A stretch of 64,000 nt of DNA from contig WUJK01000007.1 in assembly GCA_011317545.1 (NCBI GenBank), positions 1,240,001 through 1,304,000 of the forward strand. The letters are read 5' to 3'. The first letter of the stretch is position 1, and each line of letters starts with the position of its first letter. Shown piece after piece: positions 23,100-33,709 of the stretch. The translations under genes and the position numbers were made by a program. Source of the stretch: Coniella vitis. Lineage: Eukaryota; Ascomycota; Sordariomycetes; Diaporthales; Schizoparmaceae. The notes under the pieces are model-generated. The model worked only from the letters and a program-made list of their open reading frames with translations, was not told the origin of the DNA and searched no databases.

Positions 23100-23924
23100 A
23101 TGCTGCCTCCAGCGGCCTTGCCAACCTACCTCATCGTCGCTCGAACCTCCCCGCAAGGCTCCCACTGGACCCAGGCAGAGCTTGAAGCAGACTACCGCGA
23201 CAATCACTTGCCGCGCAACGTGCATCATATTGACGGCATACATACTGGGTTACGCTATATCAACATTATCAACAACAACAACAACCACCACCACAGCAAG
23301 AACAATGGCTCAGTTTCTCACGACCGTGGTCACAATGACAACGACGCCGCCACAATGCTCGCTTTGTACACTCTCTCCGACCCCAGCGTGATCGGCGGGA
23401 CGGAAAGTCGGGCGCGGCGGAGAGAACACGCCGAGGCGAGGGTGGCTTCAGATGTGCGGTTGTACATCAAGATGGACGAATTTGACGTTTCCCTTGGCAC
23501 CACTCTGCCTCCTTATGAGGAGGAGGCTGCGGTCGGGATATATGGGGCAAACCCTCATGTCCAGGCGGAGACAGATACCTTGGGCGGAACTATCTACGGA
23601 GGGTTACTTGTGAGTGCAAGATACACCGACACCAGCGATGATGGCACTATCAGTAATGCAACAATGACATCTTGGCACAAGAGTGTCAAGGTCATGTCCT
23701 TGCTGCGAGGCTACCGGCGGTCGACCTGCTGGGAAGTCACGGACGGAGGGGGTAAAGTCTCGACGGCTGGAGCGCAGAGGTATCTGGTCTTGCATGAGTT
23801 TGACGGGGAGCAAAATGAAGAGGAGGTGGCGGTGCAGCATATCTTCTCGGCCATTGCAGACAAGGTGGTGGTTGAAGATATATGGAGGCTTGTGCAGGTT
23901 GAGGGCGTGAGAGAGAGGTTGTGA
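23100..23924 (+). CDS. EthD-like / dimeric alpha-beta barrel protein
   Basis: Intronless. The preferred ATG at 23100 gives 274 residues starting MLPPAALPTYLIVARTSPQG. An upstream in-frame ATG at 22998 would add 34 residues encoded partly by a homopolymeric C-tract and is less likely. The beta-strand opening YLIVARTSP, the W..(A/E)LE.DYR..HLP motif and GIHTGLRYINI resemble the ferredoxin-like fold of EthD and related dimeric alpha-beta barrel proteins. A second module seems to repeat the pattern near the C-terminus (QRYLVLHEFDGEQNEEE..QHIFSAI). A low-complexity Asn/His insert (NNNNNHHHSKNN) interrupts the first module. Such proteins in fungi include small enzymes of secondary metabolism and many of unknown role; none can be assigned here. 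Confidence 0.55.
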   Translation: MLPPAALPTYLIVARTSPQGSHWTQAELEADYRDNHLPRNVHHIDGIHTGLRYINIINNNNNHHHSKNNGSVSHDRGHNDNDAATMLALYTLSDPSVIGGTESRARRREHAEARVASDVRLYIKMDEFDVSLGTTLPPYEEEAAVGIYGANPHVQAETDTLGGTIYGGLLVSARYTDTSDDGTISNATMTSWHKSVKVMSLLRGYRRSTCWEVTDGGGKVSTAGAQRYLVLHEFDGEQNEEEVAVQHIFSAIADKVVVEDIWRLVQVEGVRERL

Positions 23925-24327
23925 GGCTGGTCATGCATGATGAAAGATACCAAGGACACGAGGACATGGAGTGAGGTTCATGGCATGGAACTGTATATTG
24001 GTCAAGGACATTCGACGGATATGTCGTCGATTTAGAGAAAGCATCATTCATTAACATTAATCTGAACCCGCCCTTTATATGCAGGTGTTGAACCTATCAA
24101 CTAGCATTTGCCAAACTACCGAGACCACCACCGCCCTTACTGTTCTCGCAAGTAGTATCGTGGACCATACTCGGCCTAGCATAGTGGTATAGGATGCTCC
24201 GTAGTAAGTCTCTTCGCAGATACCTCATAATGCGCCACATGTGCCAAAGTAGATATCCCAAGGCGCATTGGTACAATACCCTACAGGTAAACGCACGCCA
24301 CTCTCATTTAACTTGAGTCGTAAGTCT
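23925..24327. other. Convergent 3' spacer
   Basis: 403 bp between the 3' ends of the EthD-like gene and the C3HC zinc-finger gene. No feature seen. Confidence 0.5.
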
Positions 24328-26019
24328 TCAAGAATTCTGTGTATCTGGCTGCTGCGGTTCTTCATCCTGAGCTGTCGAGTGGCTCGTCCCAGGACGACTT
24401 GGGGCAATACTTGCCGGCCGGCTTGCGGAGAAGGATTTACGTAGTTTCCTCGCTCCCTTGACCGAGAGCATGCTCCTGACTCGACGGAGTCGTGCCCATC
24501 TCTCTTTATCCTTCTCGGCGTCGCCTTTCTCATCGTTTTCACCTTCCAGCTCATCCTCAACCGCGACATCGGAGCCAGAAACTCCGGGGGAGTTGGTTAG
24601 TCCGCTCTCGCCAGGGATCGATCTTCGCGGTGTTTGCGGTGGCTTGCTGCTTCTTTTGTTTGGCGTTTCACGGTCTCTAAGGTAAGCTTCGTTCTTGAGC
24701 ACTTGCAATAGAACCTGCCAGCCCGCCATGTCTTCCTCATCCGCCGCTAGCCGCAGGCGCCTCTTGGAGCCCGTGTCTGAGGATATCCGTTGCGCCTCGG
24801 CGCTCTTCCAGGGACAAAAGAATCTGTGCTCTCGTAAAGGGTCGAGATGGTCCATGGGTGCAGGAACCAGCACCTTATTGGTCCGGGGGTCGATTTCTTT
24901 GCTTTTGAACATCCATAGGCCCAGCCGGCGGAGGCACGTATGACATGATGCAGTGTTGGGAACAGGCCCAATGCGTGGGTTGTCCAAGCCCTGCCAGCCG
25001 AGCACAGCCAAGGCGAGCGCAACGCGATTGGGGGTTGGCGATGAAGAGGATGTGGCTGACGACGAGGGCGGCGACGGGACGGAAAAGAAGTCGGGCGGCA
25101 GCTGGTACAAGATGGCGTCGATGCTGAATTTTGCGGGGAGACGCAGGTTGAACTCATAGGGTAGGAAGGCGCTGCGAGCACATAGCTCGTCGTAACGCTT
25201 GCGTAGATCTTGTATGGCAGCCTGGCGGTTTGAGAGGGCCAGGCGCAAGAGAGAGTCATCGCAGCCGCGTTTGCGCCAGAGACAGTCGTCCTGGTGTGAC
25301 GTAACGATTAATTCGACATACTTTTGAACAAGTGCTTCTTCAATTTCCGAGGGGATTAGGACGGCAACCTCCTTGCCGTCCACCTCTTTCTTATTGAGCT
25401 TCACGACGAGCTCTTTGTTGCACAGTGTGCAGCGGACGCGTTCCTTGCCACTGCATATCCAGCCGCGCTTGGCCCACTGGACTTCGCTGACGGCTTCTGG
25501 CTTGGGGGTCCAGTCTGTGAGCTCCTGGAAGCTGACCAGACGCCTGAGGAGCTCGGCACGGTCTCCAGGGCAGTATTTTGGCTTGAAGAGCTCCTTTTTG
25601 TCATCTCTACCCGAAGATTTCCGTAAGACAATGTTTGACATGGTGGTCTTGCCGACGCCATAGAGGGAGGAGGTGGCGGGGCTAGACACGCCGCCCAGGT
25701 TCTTGGAGGGCGTCGAATCGGGCAGACCCAGGCGGCGTCGTTTGCCCAGGAGGTCGACGTCAACGGAAGCCGTGGATCGGGGGGCAGACGACGAGGAGAA
25801 GGTCGGCCGTAGAGCCATTGGGTCTGAGCTCGGGGTGTGAAGGGTCCGCGACATGAGGTGCCGGTTTGCTGGAGGCATAGATGGGTGTAGTCGTGGCTGG
25901 GGCGGGGGAGGAGTGGAGGTGAAGTCGCGGCCGGCTGCGTAGTCTGACGAAGGGGTTGCTGGCCTGCTGCCAAAGCCGTTCAAGAGCTCGTTGAGTTTGC
26001 GCTTCTTGGCCACGTCCAT
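24328..26019 (-). CDS. C3HC zinc-finger protein (Rsm1 / ZC3HC1-NIPA family)
   Basis: Intronless, 563 residues, ATG at 26019. A basic start (MDVAKKRKLNELL) and a disordered Ser/Pro region lead to the C3HC zinc-finger domain. CPGDRAELLRRLVSFQEL..W opens it, and the ligands are Cys197, Cys200, His242 and Cys246 (C-x2-C...H-x3-C), with RGWICSGKERVRCTLC just before. A second Rsm1-type segment follows (LGWQGLDNPRI and CHTCLRRLGLWMFKSKE), including the DHLDPLREHRFFCPW block. S. pombe Rsm1 acts in mRNA export. Human ZC3HC1 and yeast Pml39 are nuclear-basket proteins at the pore, so a pore-associated role is expected here. The C-terminal 110 residues are low-complexity and charged. Confidence 0.9.
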   Translation of the reverse strand: MDVAKKRKLNELLNGFGSRPATPSSDYAAGRDFTSTPPPPQPRLHPSMPPANRHLMSRTLHTPSSDPMALRPTFSSSSAPRSTASVDVDLLGKRRRLGLPDSTPSKNLGGVSSPATSSLYGVGKTTMSNIVLRKSSGRDDKKELFKPKYCPGDRAELLRRLVSFQELTDWTPKPEAVSEVQWAKRGWICSGKERVRCTLCNKELVVKLNKKEVDGKEVAVLIPSEIEEALVQKYVELIVTSHQDDCLWRKRGCDDSLLRLALSNRQAAIQDLRKRYDELCARSAFLPYEFNLRLPAKFSIDAILYQLPPDFFSVPSPPSSSATSSSSPTPNRVALALAVLGWQGLDNPRIGPVPNTASCHTCLRRLGLWMFKSKEIDPRTNKVLVPAPMDHLDPLREHRFFCPWKSAEAQRISSDTGSKRRLRLAADEEDMAGWQVLLQVLKNEAYLRDRETPNKRSSKPPQTPRRSIPGESGLTNSPGVSGSDVAVEDELEGENDEKGDAEKDKERWARLRRVRSMLSVKGARKLRKSFSASRPASIAPSRPGTSHSTAQDEEPQQPDTQNS

Positions 26020-27084
26020 ATTGGTGGTCGCGGGAGCTTTTGGCGGCCGTTTGTCCCCGGGGTGCGCAGCTAAATAAAATGATGGTAGGCTCTAGGCTGC
26101 GTCAAGGGAGGGCCGGGGAGATTCGTGATTGGGGACTGGGCCGATCGCAGAAATTCCTGTTGCTGCTAAGCGCGCGCCCCCTGAGCCGACATGGCAGGCG
26201 CAGAGAGGTGTGGCAGTGGTGGCCTGGCGACTCGTCGTGTCTCGTCAAGGAATGTTGTGGTTGGCAAAGCATCTGGATATTGCGTTTGGCTTGCAGCGGG
26301 AAAGTCGAGATGATGGCCGGGCTGAGAATCTTCAACGAACAGGCCAGACCCTGCAATCGATTAGCGCCATGGGCTTGCAGGGTACGTGCCGGTAGCTAGC
26401 AGAGCACTGTCACTTTTGATACATGGTATCACTGGGCCCCTGAGCCTTCTGTACTTTTACCATGTACAATGCAGTACTATGTACATAGTAGCTTCTGCAA
26501 TTGACTTTGCCATAGTACATGAGCCATCGTCAACTCGGGCATGGCACTATGATACCAGTTGATGTTATGACAAGTCGGGTCTCTCAATACAAAATCAGCC
26601 TTCAGATGTTCCCATGACCAGTCTGGGAATCTCTTGAACGGCCCAGATCGGTTGCTTCTTATTCCTAGATTTCGGCTTGGTATGCCGATATCGAGACGCG
26701 CTTGCTGTCACAGCATCATGCGGCTTACGGTCAAAATACTGCGAGATGTCATCAGTTCAATCCAAGCCATATCCTACCTACCCAGTTGTGTCCACTGCAT
26801 AACATATTGTTCGACAATATCTAGCCTGGCGGACCAAAGTCCGTCCGTTCTCCTCACACCCAATGGTCTGAACGCTGTACTCGATGATGAACCCAAGCGC
26901 TGTACATAGTATCTGACAGCCAACTCACCAGAGATGCACCCTTCCGTCCGACATCTGGTTTATCTGATATACTAGCACGCATCGTGAATTGTGTCTTGTT
27001 GTATTGCTCTCTACTAAGACTTCCTTCCAGAAATATACGCGTCTGATCCTGATACTGGGAGGAGACTGCCGACGACAATACGTG
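26020..27084. promoter_or_regulatory. Divergent promoter region, C3HC gene / serine hydrolase
   Basis: 1.07 kb between divergent genes. It contains the perfect palindrome at 26475-26490 (listed separately) and a further TACATAGTA at 26903-26911, only 182 bp before the hydrolase ATG. No other gene seen. Confidence 0.5.
26475..26490. repeat. Palindrome TACTATGTACATAGTA, copy 1
   Basis: A perfect 16-bp palindrome made of two overlapping inverted TACATAGTA half-sites. An identical palindrome occurs at 48469-48484, and single half-sites recur in other spacers of the window. Confidence 0.8.
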
Positions 27085-29158
27085 ATGCGGACTGTCTTTG
27101 TGAGCGCTTTGGTCTACGGCGGCATTGCTCGCGCATCATCGCAGCAACCGTTTGGTTCGACTATCCATAGTGATGCTATACCCAAAACTACATGGTCATC
27201 TTCACTACTTGCCTGGGAAGACTATATTGACCATGTGATGGACAAGTGGCATGCACCAGGCCTGGCAATCGCGGTCATCAATGGCAGCGACACCTGGCAT
27301 CATGTAAGCGGCTGGACTTGGATCATAAAGAGGAAACTTAAGACACCATTTGCTAATTTGTCGATAATTATGCTCAGGGCTTTGGCGTCGCATCTTTGGA
27401 GACTCAAGAGGCTGTCACGCCTCACACGCTGTTCGCGACAGGAAGCACGACCAAATCGTTCGTTGCCGCAGGTCTGTCATTGCTGGTTGACAATTCCTCC
27501 GCCTACTATCATGGTCTCTCCTGGGACACGCCTATATCTCATGTCCTGCGCGACGACTTTGTGTTGAGTGACGAATGGGCTACCGAGGTGAGCACTTCTT
27601 GTATTACGCATTGTGATATCATCTGCCTCCTCACTATCCGCTGTTGTAAGCTTGAAGAAGCTGTGAGAAGTCTCATAGGAACATTACCGATTGCCATCAT
27701 GCTCATGAGCCCAGAGATATTCAGCTCATCACCCTGCGGTACCCAACTCATCCCCATCAACCCGTCTCACAAGATTTACTGACCAGTCACAGCACATCAC
27801 CTTTGAGGATGCACTCTCCCATCGCACAGGCTACCCAAGGCACGACCTTTCCATCCACAACTCCTCTCGCGATGTAGTCCGCAGCCTCCGCCACCTTCCC
27901 CTTTCCAGCTCCCCGCGCACACGCTGCGAATACAACAACATGATGTACGTTGTGGTCGGTCACGCCCTCACGACCCTCACCGGCCTCGACCTGACCACCT
28001 TCCTCCACACGTACCTCTGGGAGCCCATGGACATGCACGAGACCTTTCTCGAAGTCTACGACCCGTGGCTCGTTGGCACGCCGCACGGTCGTGCCCTCAC
28101 GCGCGCAAGCAGCTACGCCTGGGTGCACGAGCGGCAAGCCCATGTGCGAGATCCGTTGCTCGACGGCCACTTGTACGGCCTTGCCGCCGCGGGCGCCGTG
28201 TACAGTAACGTTGTCGACTATACCAAATACCTTCGCATTATGCTCGCCGAGGCCGGGCCTATTTCCAAGGAAGGCCACGCGGCGCTCAAGACGCCGCGGT
28301 CGTTTATGGATTTCAACAAGCAGATGTTCCTCGGTCCGACAAGAGAGTGGTATGGCTTGGGGTGGATGGCGGGCATTTTTGAAGGCGAGCATGTATATTG
28401 GCATACGGGGACGGCGAATAACATGGTTACGTACATGCTCATGGTGCCTGCGAGGGATATTGGGATTGTGGTCATGGCAAATTCATACTCCAAGGCTCGC
28501 GAATTGGTTACGTGGCGGGTGTTGTATGATCTGTTTGGAGTGGAGGAGGAGAGGCGGCCGGATCATGAAGCATAGTAAGCTCTTTATTTTCTCTTTTTCT
28601 TTTCCTTTTGAAATGATGTTTTCCTTTTCTTGGTTTATGTTAGAGACACCTTGGCTGACCTAGATTTTGTACAGCTTCCAAAAAGCAGAGGCGCAGGAGC
28701 GGCAAGATATCGCAACGTGCTCTCAACGACTCTATCCCAACCTACCCCCCTCCCCAATCCCAGCGACCCTGCCTCTAGAGGCGTACAAGGGACACTACAG
28801 CCATCCAGGCTATGGTGCATTGTTCATTGGCACGCTGGACGAGTTACAAGCCTCCACATCGGGGAATCTTGGATTTTATCCTTCTTCACAACCACAAAGG
28901 GAGCAAGAGGATGGCCCATTATATCTGTGGAGAACTCCAGAGGCTGCAGACCAGCTGCTGGGTAGGTTGGAGCACAAGACGGGAGAGCACTGGTTGGCAT
29001 ATATATCTATGGTGTATGTGCCCGATATGGTCATGTATTGTGCGCGAACAGAGTTTCGCGTCGGGGCTGACGGGCAAGTGACGAGTGTGGGCGTGAATGT
29101 GCGAATGGAAACGGAGGATTCGCCATTGGTTTGGTTTGAGAGGCTACGAGACGAATGA
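27085..29158 (+). CDS. Secreted beta-lactamase-family serine hydrolase
   Basis: Four exons: 27085-27303, 27378-27587, 27793-28574 and 28675-29158, giving 564 residues. Introns begin GTAAGC, GTGAGC and GTAAGC. The N-terminus MRTVFVSALVYGGIARASSQ reads as a signal peptide. The class C beta-lactamase/penicillin-binding fold is shown by Ser96-x-x-Lys99 in ATGSTTKSF, Tyr190-Asn-Asn in CEYNNMMYVVVG and His347-Thr-Gly in YWHTGTANN. These are the SxxK, YxN and K/HTG elements that make the active site. The fourth exon supplies a C-terminal lipocalin-like domain (LPLEAYKGHYSHPGYG...), usual in fungal members. Without the last intron the frame stops at a TAG spanning the splice donor. Family members hydrolyse esters or amides; the substrate cannot be told. 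Confidence 0.85.
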
Positions 29159-29290
29159 CGCCTGATAGTAACAACAGCGAAGTGCTCCTTTGAGTGGTAT
29201 CAAAACTTGCTCGATTTTACTTCTTGCCTTGTCTGTACATCAGAACCTGTCGCTATGGTGCAAAACACGTTCCAAACAAGACGGAACAAT

Positions 29291-30358
29291 TTATTTAGGT
29301 CCCAAAACCTCCTGCACAGCCTTGAGCACCTCAGCGTGGTATGGTGCTGGTGCAGCAACGACACCCTTGTTGGAACTCAACGTCCGCCCCAGGCTAAAGT
29401 CGAGCCTCTTGCCATTCACATCCGTCACCTGGCCGCCAGCCTCACGCACAATCAAGTCACCAGCAGCGTGGTCCCAAATCTTCTCCACATACGCCTTGCT
29501 CGTCGGCAGACGAAGGTAAATGTCGCCAGCGCCACGCGCAATGGAAGCGTACTTGGCCTGCGAGTCCATGCGCACGCTGGGGTTAGTGATGCCGAGCTTT
29601 TGCGCAATGAGGGCAGCCTCGTCCTGCGAGCTGTGGCCGGCCTCGACGCTCTCGCAGAACTTGGCCTCGGCCATAGCCTGAATGGGCTTCATGGCAATCT
29701 TGCGGGCCTCTTGCAGCGCGCCGGTGCTAAAGGGCCGGCTGGTGGCGCCCTGGCCCAGGACGGCCGAGAAGATGACGCCGTGGCCTTCATCGGTGGCGTT
29801 GGAGCCAATATCAACGGCGAGAGGGGCAGCGTCGTCAATGGGCAGGTTGGGGCAGCCAAGCACGCCGACCTTTACGTCGCCATCAACCATGAGGCCGAGA
29901 CAGACGGCGTACTGACCACCGCGGAGGAAGCCCTTGGTGCCGTCAATGGGGTCAATAGCCCATATACGGCCCTTGGCGCCGCCCTTGCTGTTGCCGTTGT
30001 CGAGCAGGTCGAGCATGGAGTCAACATCCTTAACGGCGCCGCCCAGCAGGCTTTCGGAGGCCTCGTCGTCCAGCTTGGTGCTTCGGACCAGGTCCCAGAC
30101 GATTTGCTTGAGGTTGTCATCACCGCGCAGGCGCTCTGCTTCTTCCTCGGCGACAATCTCGTCGTCGGGGAAGTTGGCCTTGAGTGCGCTGATGATGAGG
30201 ACCTGGGCGCCAAAATCGCCAATGGTCACGGGCGACTTGTCATCCTTGGAGACGGTGCCCTTTGCACGCTCGTGAAAGACACGCTTGGTGAGGATTGTGG
30301 CGCGCTGAACGGCCAGCTGGGCGATCTCGAGCTCTTTGGCGTAGTTGGAAGAAGCCAT
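29291..30358 (-). CDS. MET22: 3'(2'),5'-bisphosphate nucleotidase (Hal2/Met22)
   Basis: 355 residues from the ATG at 30358, with the family start MASSNYAKELEIAQLAVQRA. Metal-binding motif D136-P-I-D139-G-T141 (WAIDPIDGTKGFLRGG) and the C-terminal WDHAAGDLIVREAGG mark the Li+-sensitive, Mg2+-dependent inositol-phosphatase superfamily. The upstream acidic pair (VAEEEAE) is also present. The enzyme removes the 3'-phosphate from PAP and PAPS, keeping sulfate assimilation and RNA exonucleases from being inhibited; it is the target of Na+ and Li+ toxicity in yeast. The frame stays open for 153 codons upstream of this ATG, with an in-frame ATG at 30769. A likely leader intron (donor GTAAGA at 30466) and a TATATA near 30600 on the minus strand favour the shorter start. 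The 3' end nearly abuts that of the hydrolase gene (132 bp). Confidence 0.93.
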   Translation of the reverse strand: MASSNYAKELEIAQLAVQRATILTKRVFHERAKGTVSKDDKSPVTIGDFGAQVLIISALKANFPDDEIVAEEEAERLRGDDNLKQIVWDLVRSTKLDDEASESLLGGAVKDVDSMLDLLDNGNSKGGAKGRIWAIDPIDGTKGFLRGGQYAVCLGLMVDGDVKVGVLGCPNLPIDDAAPLAVDIGSNATDEGHGVIFSAVLGQGATSRPFSTGALQEARKIAMKPIQAMAEAKFCESVEAGHSSQDEAALIAQKLGITNPSVRMDSQAKYASIARGAGDIYLRLPTSKAYVEKIWDHAAGDLIVREAGGQVTDVNGKRLDFSLGRTLSSNKGVVAAPAPYHAEVLKAVQEVLGPK

Positions 30359-31512
30359 CTTGGTCAAAGTCAGCGAATGAAGAATACTGTGGGAAATGTC
30401 GGCGGTGGTTACAATGGGGCAATGGCACAAGAATATTGTGGCAGTAAAGCAAATTTGGGATCTTACCGTGTCGGAAGCTGTTGAATGTGTGTCCGCGGGC
30501 CTTGTCTGGCTAGTACTGAAAGCTGCTATAGCTTGGTGGAGGGGTGCACCTAAATACTGCTGGCAAATGCCCCTCAGTGCCCCTGAATCAGCTACTGGGT
30601 ATATAGTACTGCGTGGGCCTGATGACGACGTTCGGGTCCCGAAGTGGTGCAGCACCGCACACAGCCGCGGCGCAGCTCTGGACGCCAGAATAGCCACTAT
30701 TACGGTCAAGGCGACGTACAGCAGGAGATTGGAGCGTCCGTGAGCCCGTCGACGATGTTCCGTGAGCATTTGGCGGTTGGTTGGTAGTTGGGCGAGCTGA
30801 GCTTTTGGTGATGGCAAGGTGCGGGGATGGTTTTGGGGGGATGGGTGATCTGCTAAGAATGGGGCTTACACAGCTAGGTTCTGCGGCGTTTTGAAAACGT
30901 GGGTACTTCGTCGAAACCACCTAGATTACACGGTACAGTAAACACAGTACGTGCCAGCACTTTTCTACTCGACGCATACAGTCGAGTTTCATCAATGCTA
31001 GTAAAGAGACTCATGCGTCGTCCTAGAACTATGAAGATCCCTAGACCTGTGCCAACAGTGTGTTCACCTTATGGTTTGACTCGATTCGTCCTGTGGCAAG
31101 TGGTTGTTGATACTCCGAAAATCAAAACCTTCCCGTATAAGCAAGTGAGCTTGCCCAAAATAGACAGGCGACCAAAGACAGCTTGCATCAAAATCCGGCC
31201 GCGGGCAGCGGAGTCACCAAAACATCCGGTCTGCATAACACCGCCAGGCACTTGACGGACTTCCGCAAATATTCACAACCGGCCAGCTGCTTCCTGTACC
31301 ACATGGTTGCAGGTCTTGTGGCTCAACCAAGTCTTTCTGCGCGCTGTAATCGTTGTGCACTCACCCATGAAATATCCTTTGTCGTATTGGTGGAATGGCT
31401 AGAATATATTGTCTCACGCAAGACCAGACCAATGCAGACCAAAAGAGGTATATTGTACATAGATCGGCAGATAATAGCCCACAGTCTAAACACGCTATCA
31501 CGCGCGTACCCC
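30359..31512. promoter_or_regulatory. Upstream region of MET22, 3' flank of uL6m
   Basis: 1.15 kb. The 30359-30817 part is the MET22 leader/promoter, with a TATATA element around 30600 and a candidate leader intron starting at 30466, both on the minus strand. 30820-31512 shows no gene and includes the 3' flank of the uL6m gene. Confidence 0.45.
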
Positions 31513-32448
31513 TTATTTGATCTTCTTTTGCTTGAGCTTGATGGTCTCGTCGTTGACAAAGATACCCTTTCCCTTGTACGGCTCAGGCACACGCCACCTC
31601 CGAATCTCAGCCGCAAATTGCATCACCTGCTCGCGGTTGATGCCCTCGAGGAGGATTCTTGTCGGTTGCGGGGCAGACGCCTTGATGCCCTTGGGCACGC
31701 CCAGGTCCACGGGATGCGAGAAACCAAGACGCAAGCACACAAAGTCCTGGTCAGGGTACTCCTCCAGCTCAGGACGCTTGTCGATGGCGGCACGGTAACC
31801 GATACCTACGAGCCGGAGCACGGCCGTGTGGCCCTCGGAAACACCAATGATGTAGCGCTGAATGTATGCCCATGTCGTGCCTGAAGTTTTCACAAAAACC
31901 AAACATTTGTTAGCAGACACGACACATACGGGGATACAAAGAAGACAATCAGCGGTAGATACGCACCCCACATGGCTTTCTGTTGCTTCACGGCTCGGTC
32001 CTCGATACCAATAACCAACTTTCTTGCCTCAGGGTCATGGTCCAGTTTCATGAACATGGGAATAGTCAAATCGAGTTTGCCTGTTCCACCAACAGCCCAA
32101 TCATGCTCATCGTCAGTTATCTTGCCCTAGCGATGTCACGCCGCGCAGAGGGCAGCCCAAAGAACACAACGTACCCAAGGGCCCCGCCACCGACACCGTC
32201 CTCTTTGGCGTCTGCTTGTAGGTTGTGTAGTCCCGAATAATATATGGCTCTCCAATCGTAACTTCAACACCTGGTGGTATGGAAATCGGCGTGCGGCCCA
32301 ACTTGGACTGTCGGGGTGACGCCGCCGAAAAATGCCTTTGCGTGGCCGGTGCGCGCGTGGCGAGCGCAGGGACGAGGAACGCCGGGAGTGTTGCTATCGG
32401 CGAGGCGCCACATATTGCAGCCCTCGAAGCAGCAGCTGGAGCAAGCAT
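31513..32448 (-). CDS. MRPL6: Mitochondrial large-subunit ribosomal protein uL6m
   Basis: Three exons on the minus strand: 32448-32175, 32080-31967 and 31880-31513, giving 251 residues. Introns of 94 and 86 nt have donors GTACGT and GTGCGT. The first ~45 residues (MLAPAAASRAAICGASPIAT...) are Ala/Arg-rich, with AATQRHFSAASP-like features of a mitochondrial presequence. Next come GRTPISIPPGVEVTIGEP and VAGPLGKLDLTIPMFMKLD, typical of the first L6 repeat. The second repeat is LRLVGIGYRAAI...LRLGFSHPVDLGVPKGI...ILLEGINREQVMQFAAEIRRWR and PEPYKGKGI. These match the bacterial L6 core, which lies near the GTPase centre and sarcin-ricin loop. The protein belongs to the mitoribosome large subunit. 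Confidence 0.95.
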
Positions 32449-33709
32449 GGTCGCAAAGTGGGTTGCAAATGGGCGGATAAAGACAGCCTTTTGACCAGCT
32501 ACTTTCGCGCGACTGGCTGGTTGATGCGATTCGCAGTAACGCGGGAGCTCGAAAATTAACGGGGCATATTATGTAAGCAGGAAGTCGGCAGTCCGGCATC
32601 CCCGTGCACCGATATCAGGTCTTGGCCTCGATTGCTCTTGACCTCACCACCCCATAGGCACTGCTTCCCAAGCCATTGGCTTTAAGGTAATGCCCAGCCA
32701 GACTCAAGAGGTTAATTTCAATCTCTCGGCATTAATGCATCATGATTTTTTGCATCCTTCTAGAGCTTGCTTCTAAGCTATTGGATGCGTCCATCAAACG
32801 TTGCAAGTGGAGTCGACTTCCTTGTTGAAGCCCTCGGTTAACCGGTCATGGAAGCAAGGACACTTTATTCTTGTTTAGACTTTCATAACACATCAAGGTG
32901 TTCTTGGAGAAGCGTTGCTTATACTCCATTAAAAACAACAATATCCCAGTTGCTCCGAGCCACATATAGACCTGAAGACATGGTACCAGGTGCTGCTGGC
33001 TTTTTGATACTTGCAAGGACACAAGACAGAACTCTTGATGCCATCTCTCCCCAATCTTACTGCCGTGAGAGTCTGTTAAAATTCGATGCTTGGAAACTCA
33101 GGCTTTGAAACTAGGGGCAGAGGAAATATGGCTGCTCTCCCCACTGCGTATACAATCCTGACTTGAGAGACTTCCAGACTAACTAATTACCTTTGTCAAC
33201 AGCCAATATCAAGAATTACAGGTTATACTATCTCTGCCTTGCCTGTCCATCAGAATACAAGATGTATACTTGAAAAGCTGCCATAAGGCTATTGTTTAAT
33301 GGGACTTTCTGTGCTGTCGTTGAAAAAAATGGCTGGCTGTCCATCCTCAAGCATCTTACTCTGGGATTCTGTTGTTGGAAGGGAAGGAACGACTTCTGCG
33401 CAGAACTATGGAGCATGCTTTAGGAAGTCACTTGGCTAACCACCTTCAACGGCATAGCTCCTCCTTCCCCAGGAAAGATAATAGTTGTCAACAAACAAGA
33501 TATTCCTAGACGGTAGTGGCAGTTTTCTCTTCCAAAAGTCCAGGCAGAAGACTTCGAGCCAACAATCTTCAGATCTGTTTTCTTACCCACTTCCTCTCTA
33601 ACCATTTGAGTGCACACTATCCTACACACACCTGTTCGCTGGCCTATCCCTCTGCAATCCCTACTCTCCATTTCACTCATTGGCCGCTTGGTGGCTCCTT
33701 AGTGTCACC
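32449..33709. other. Divergent spacer with a CpG-poor block
   Basis: 1.26 kb between uL6m and the Kar5 gene. From about 32640 to 33690 the sequence is visibly depleted of CpG and AT-richer than its neighbours: I count 9 CpG in 32881-33480. No intact coding frame or terminal repeat was recognised. The Kar5 promoter must lie in the last few hundred bases. Confidence 0.45.

Noticed and set aside
29207..30484. 425-codon open frame on the + strand
   Set aside because: It lies exactly antisense to MET22, whose conserved catalytic motifs are on the minus strand. The antisense frame is a codon-bias shadow without domains.
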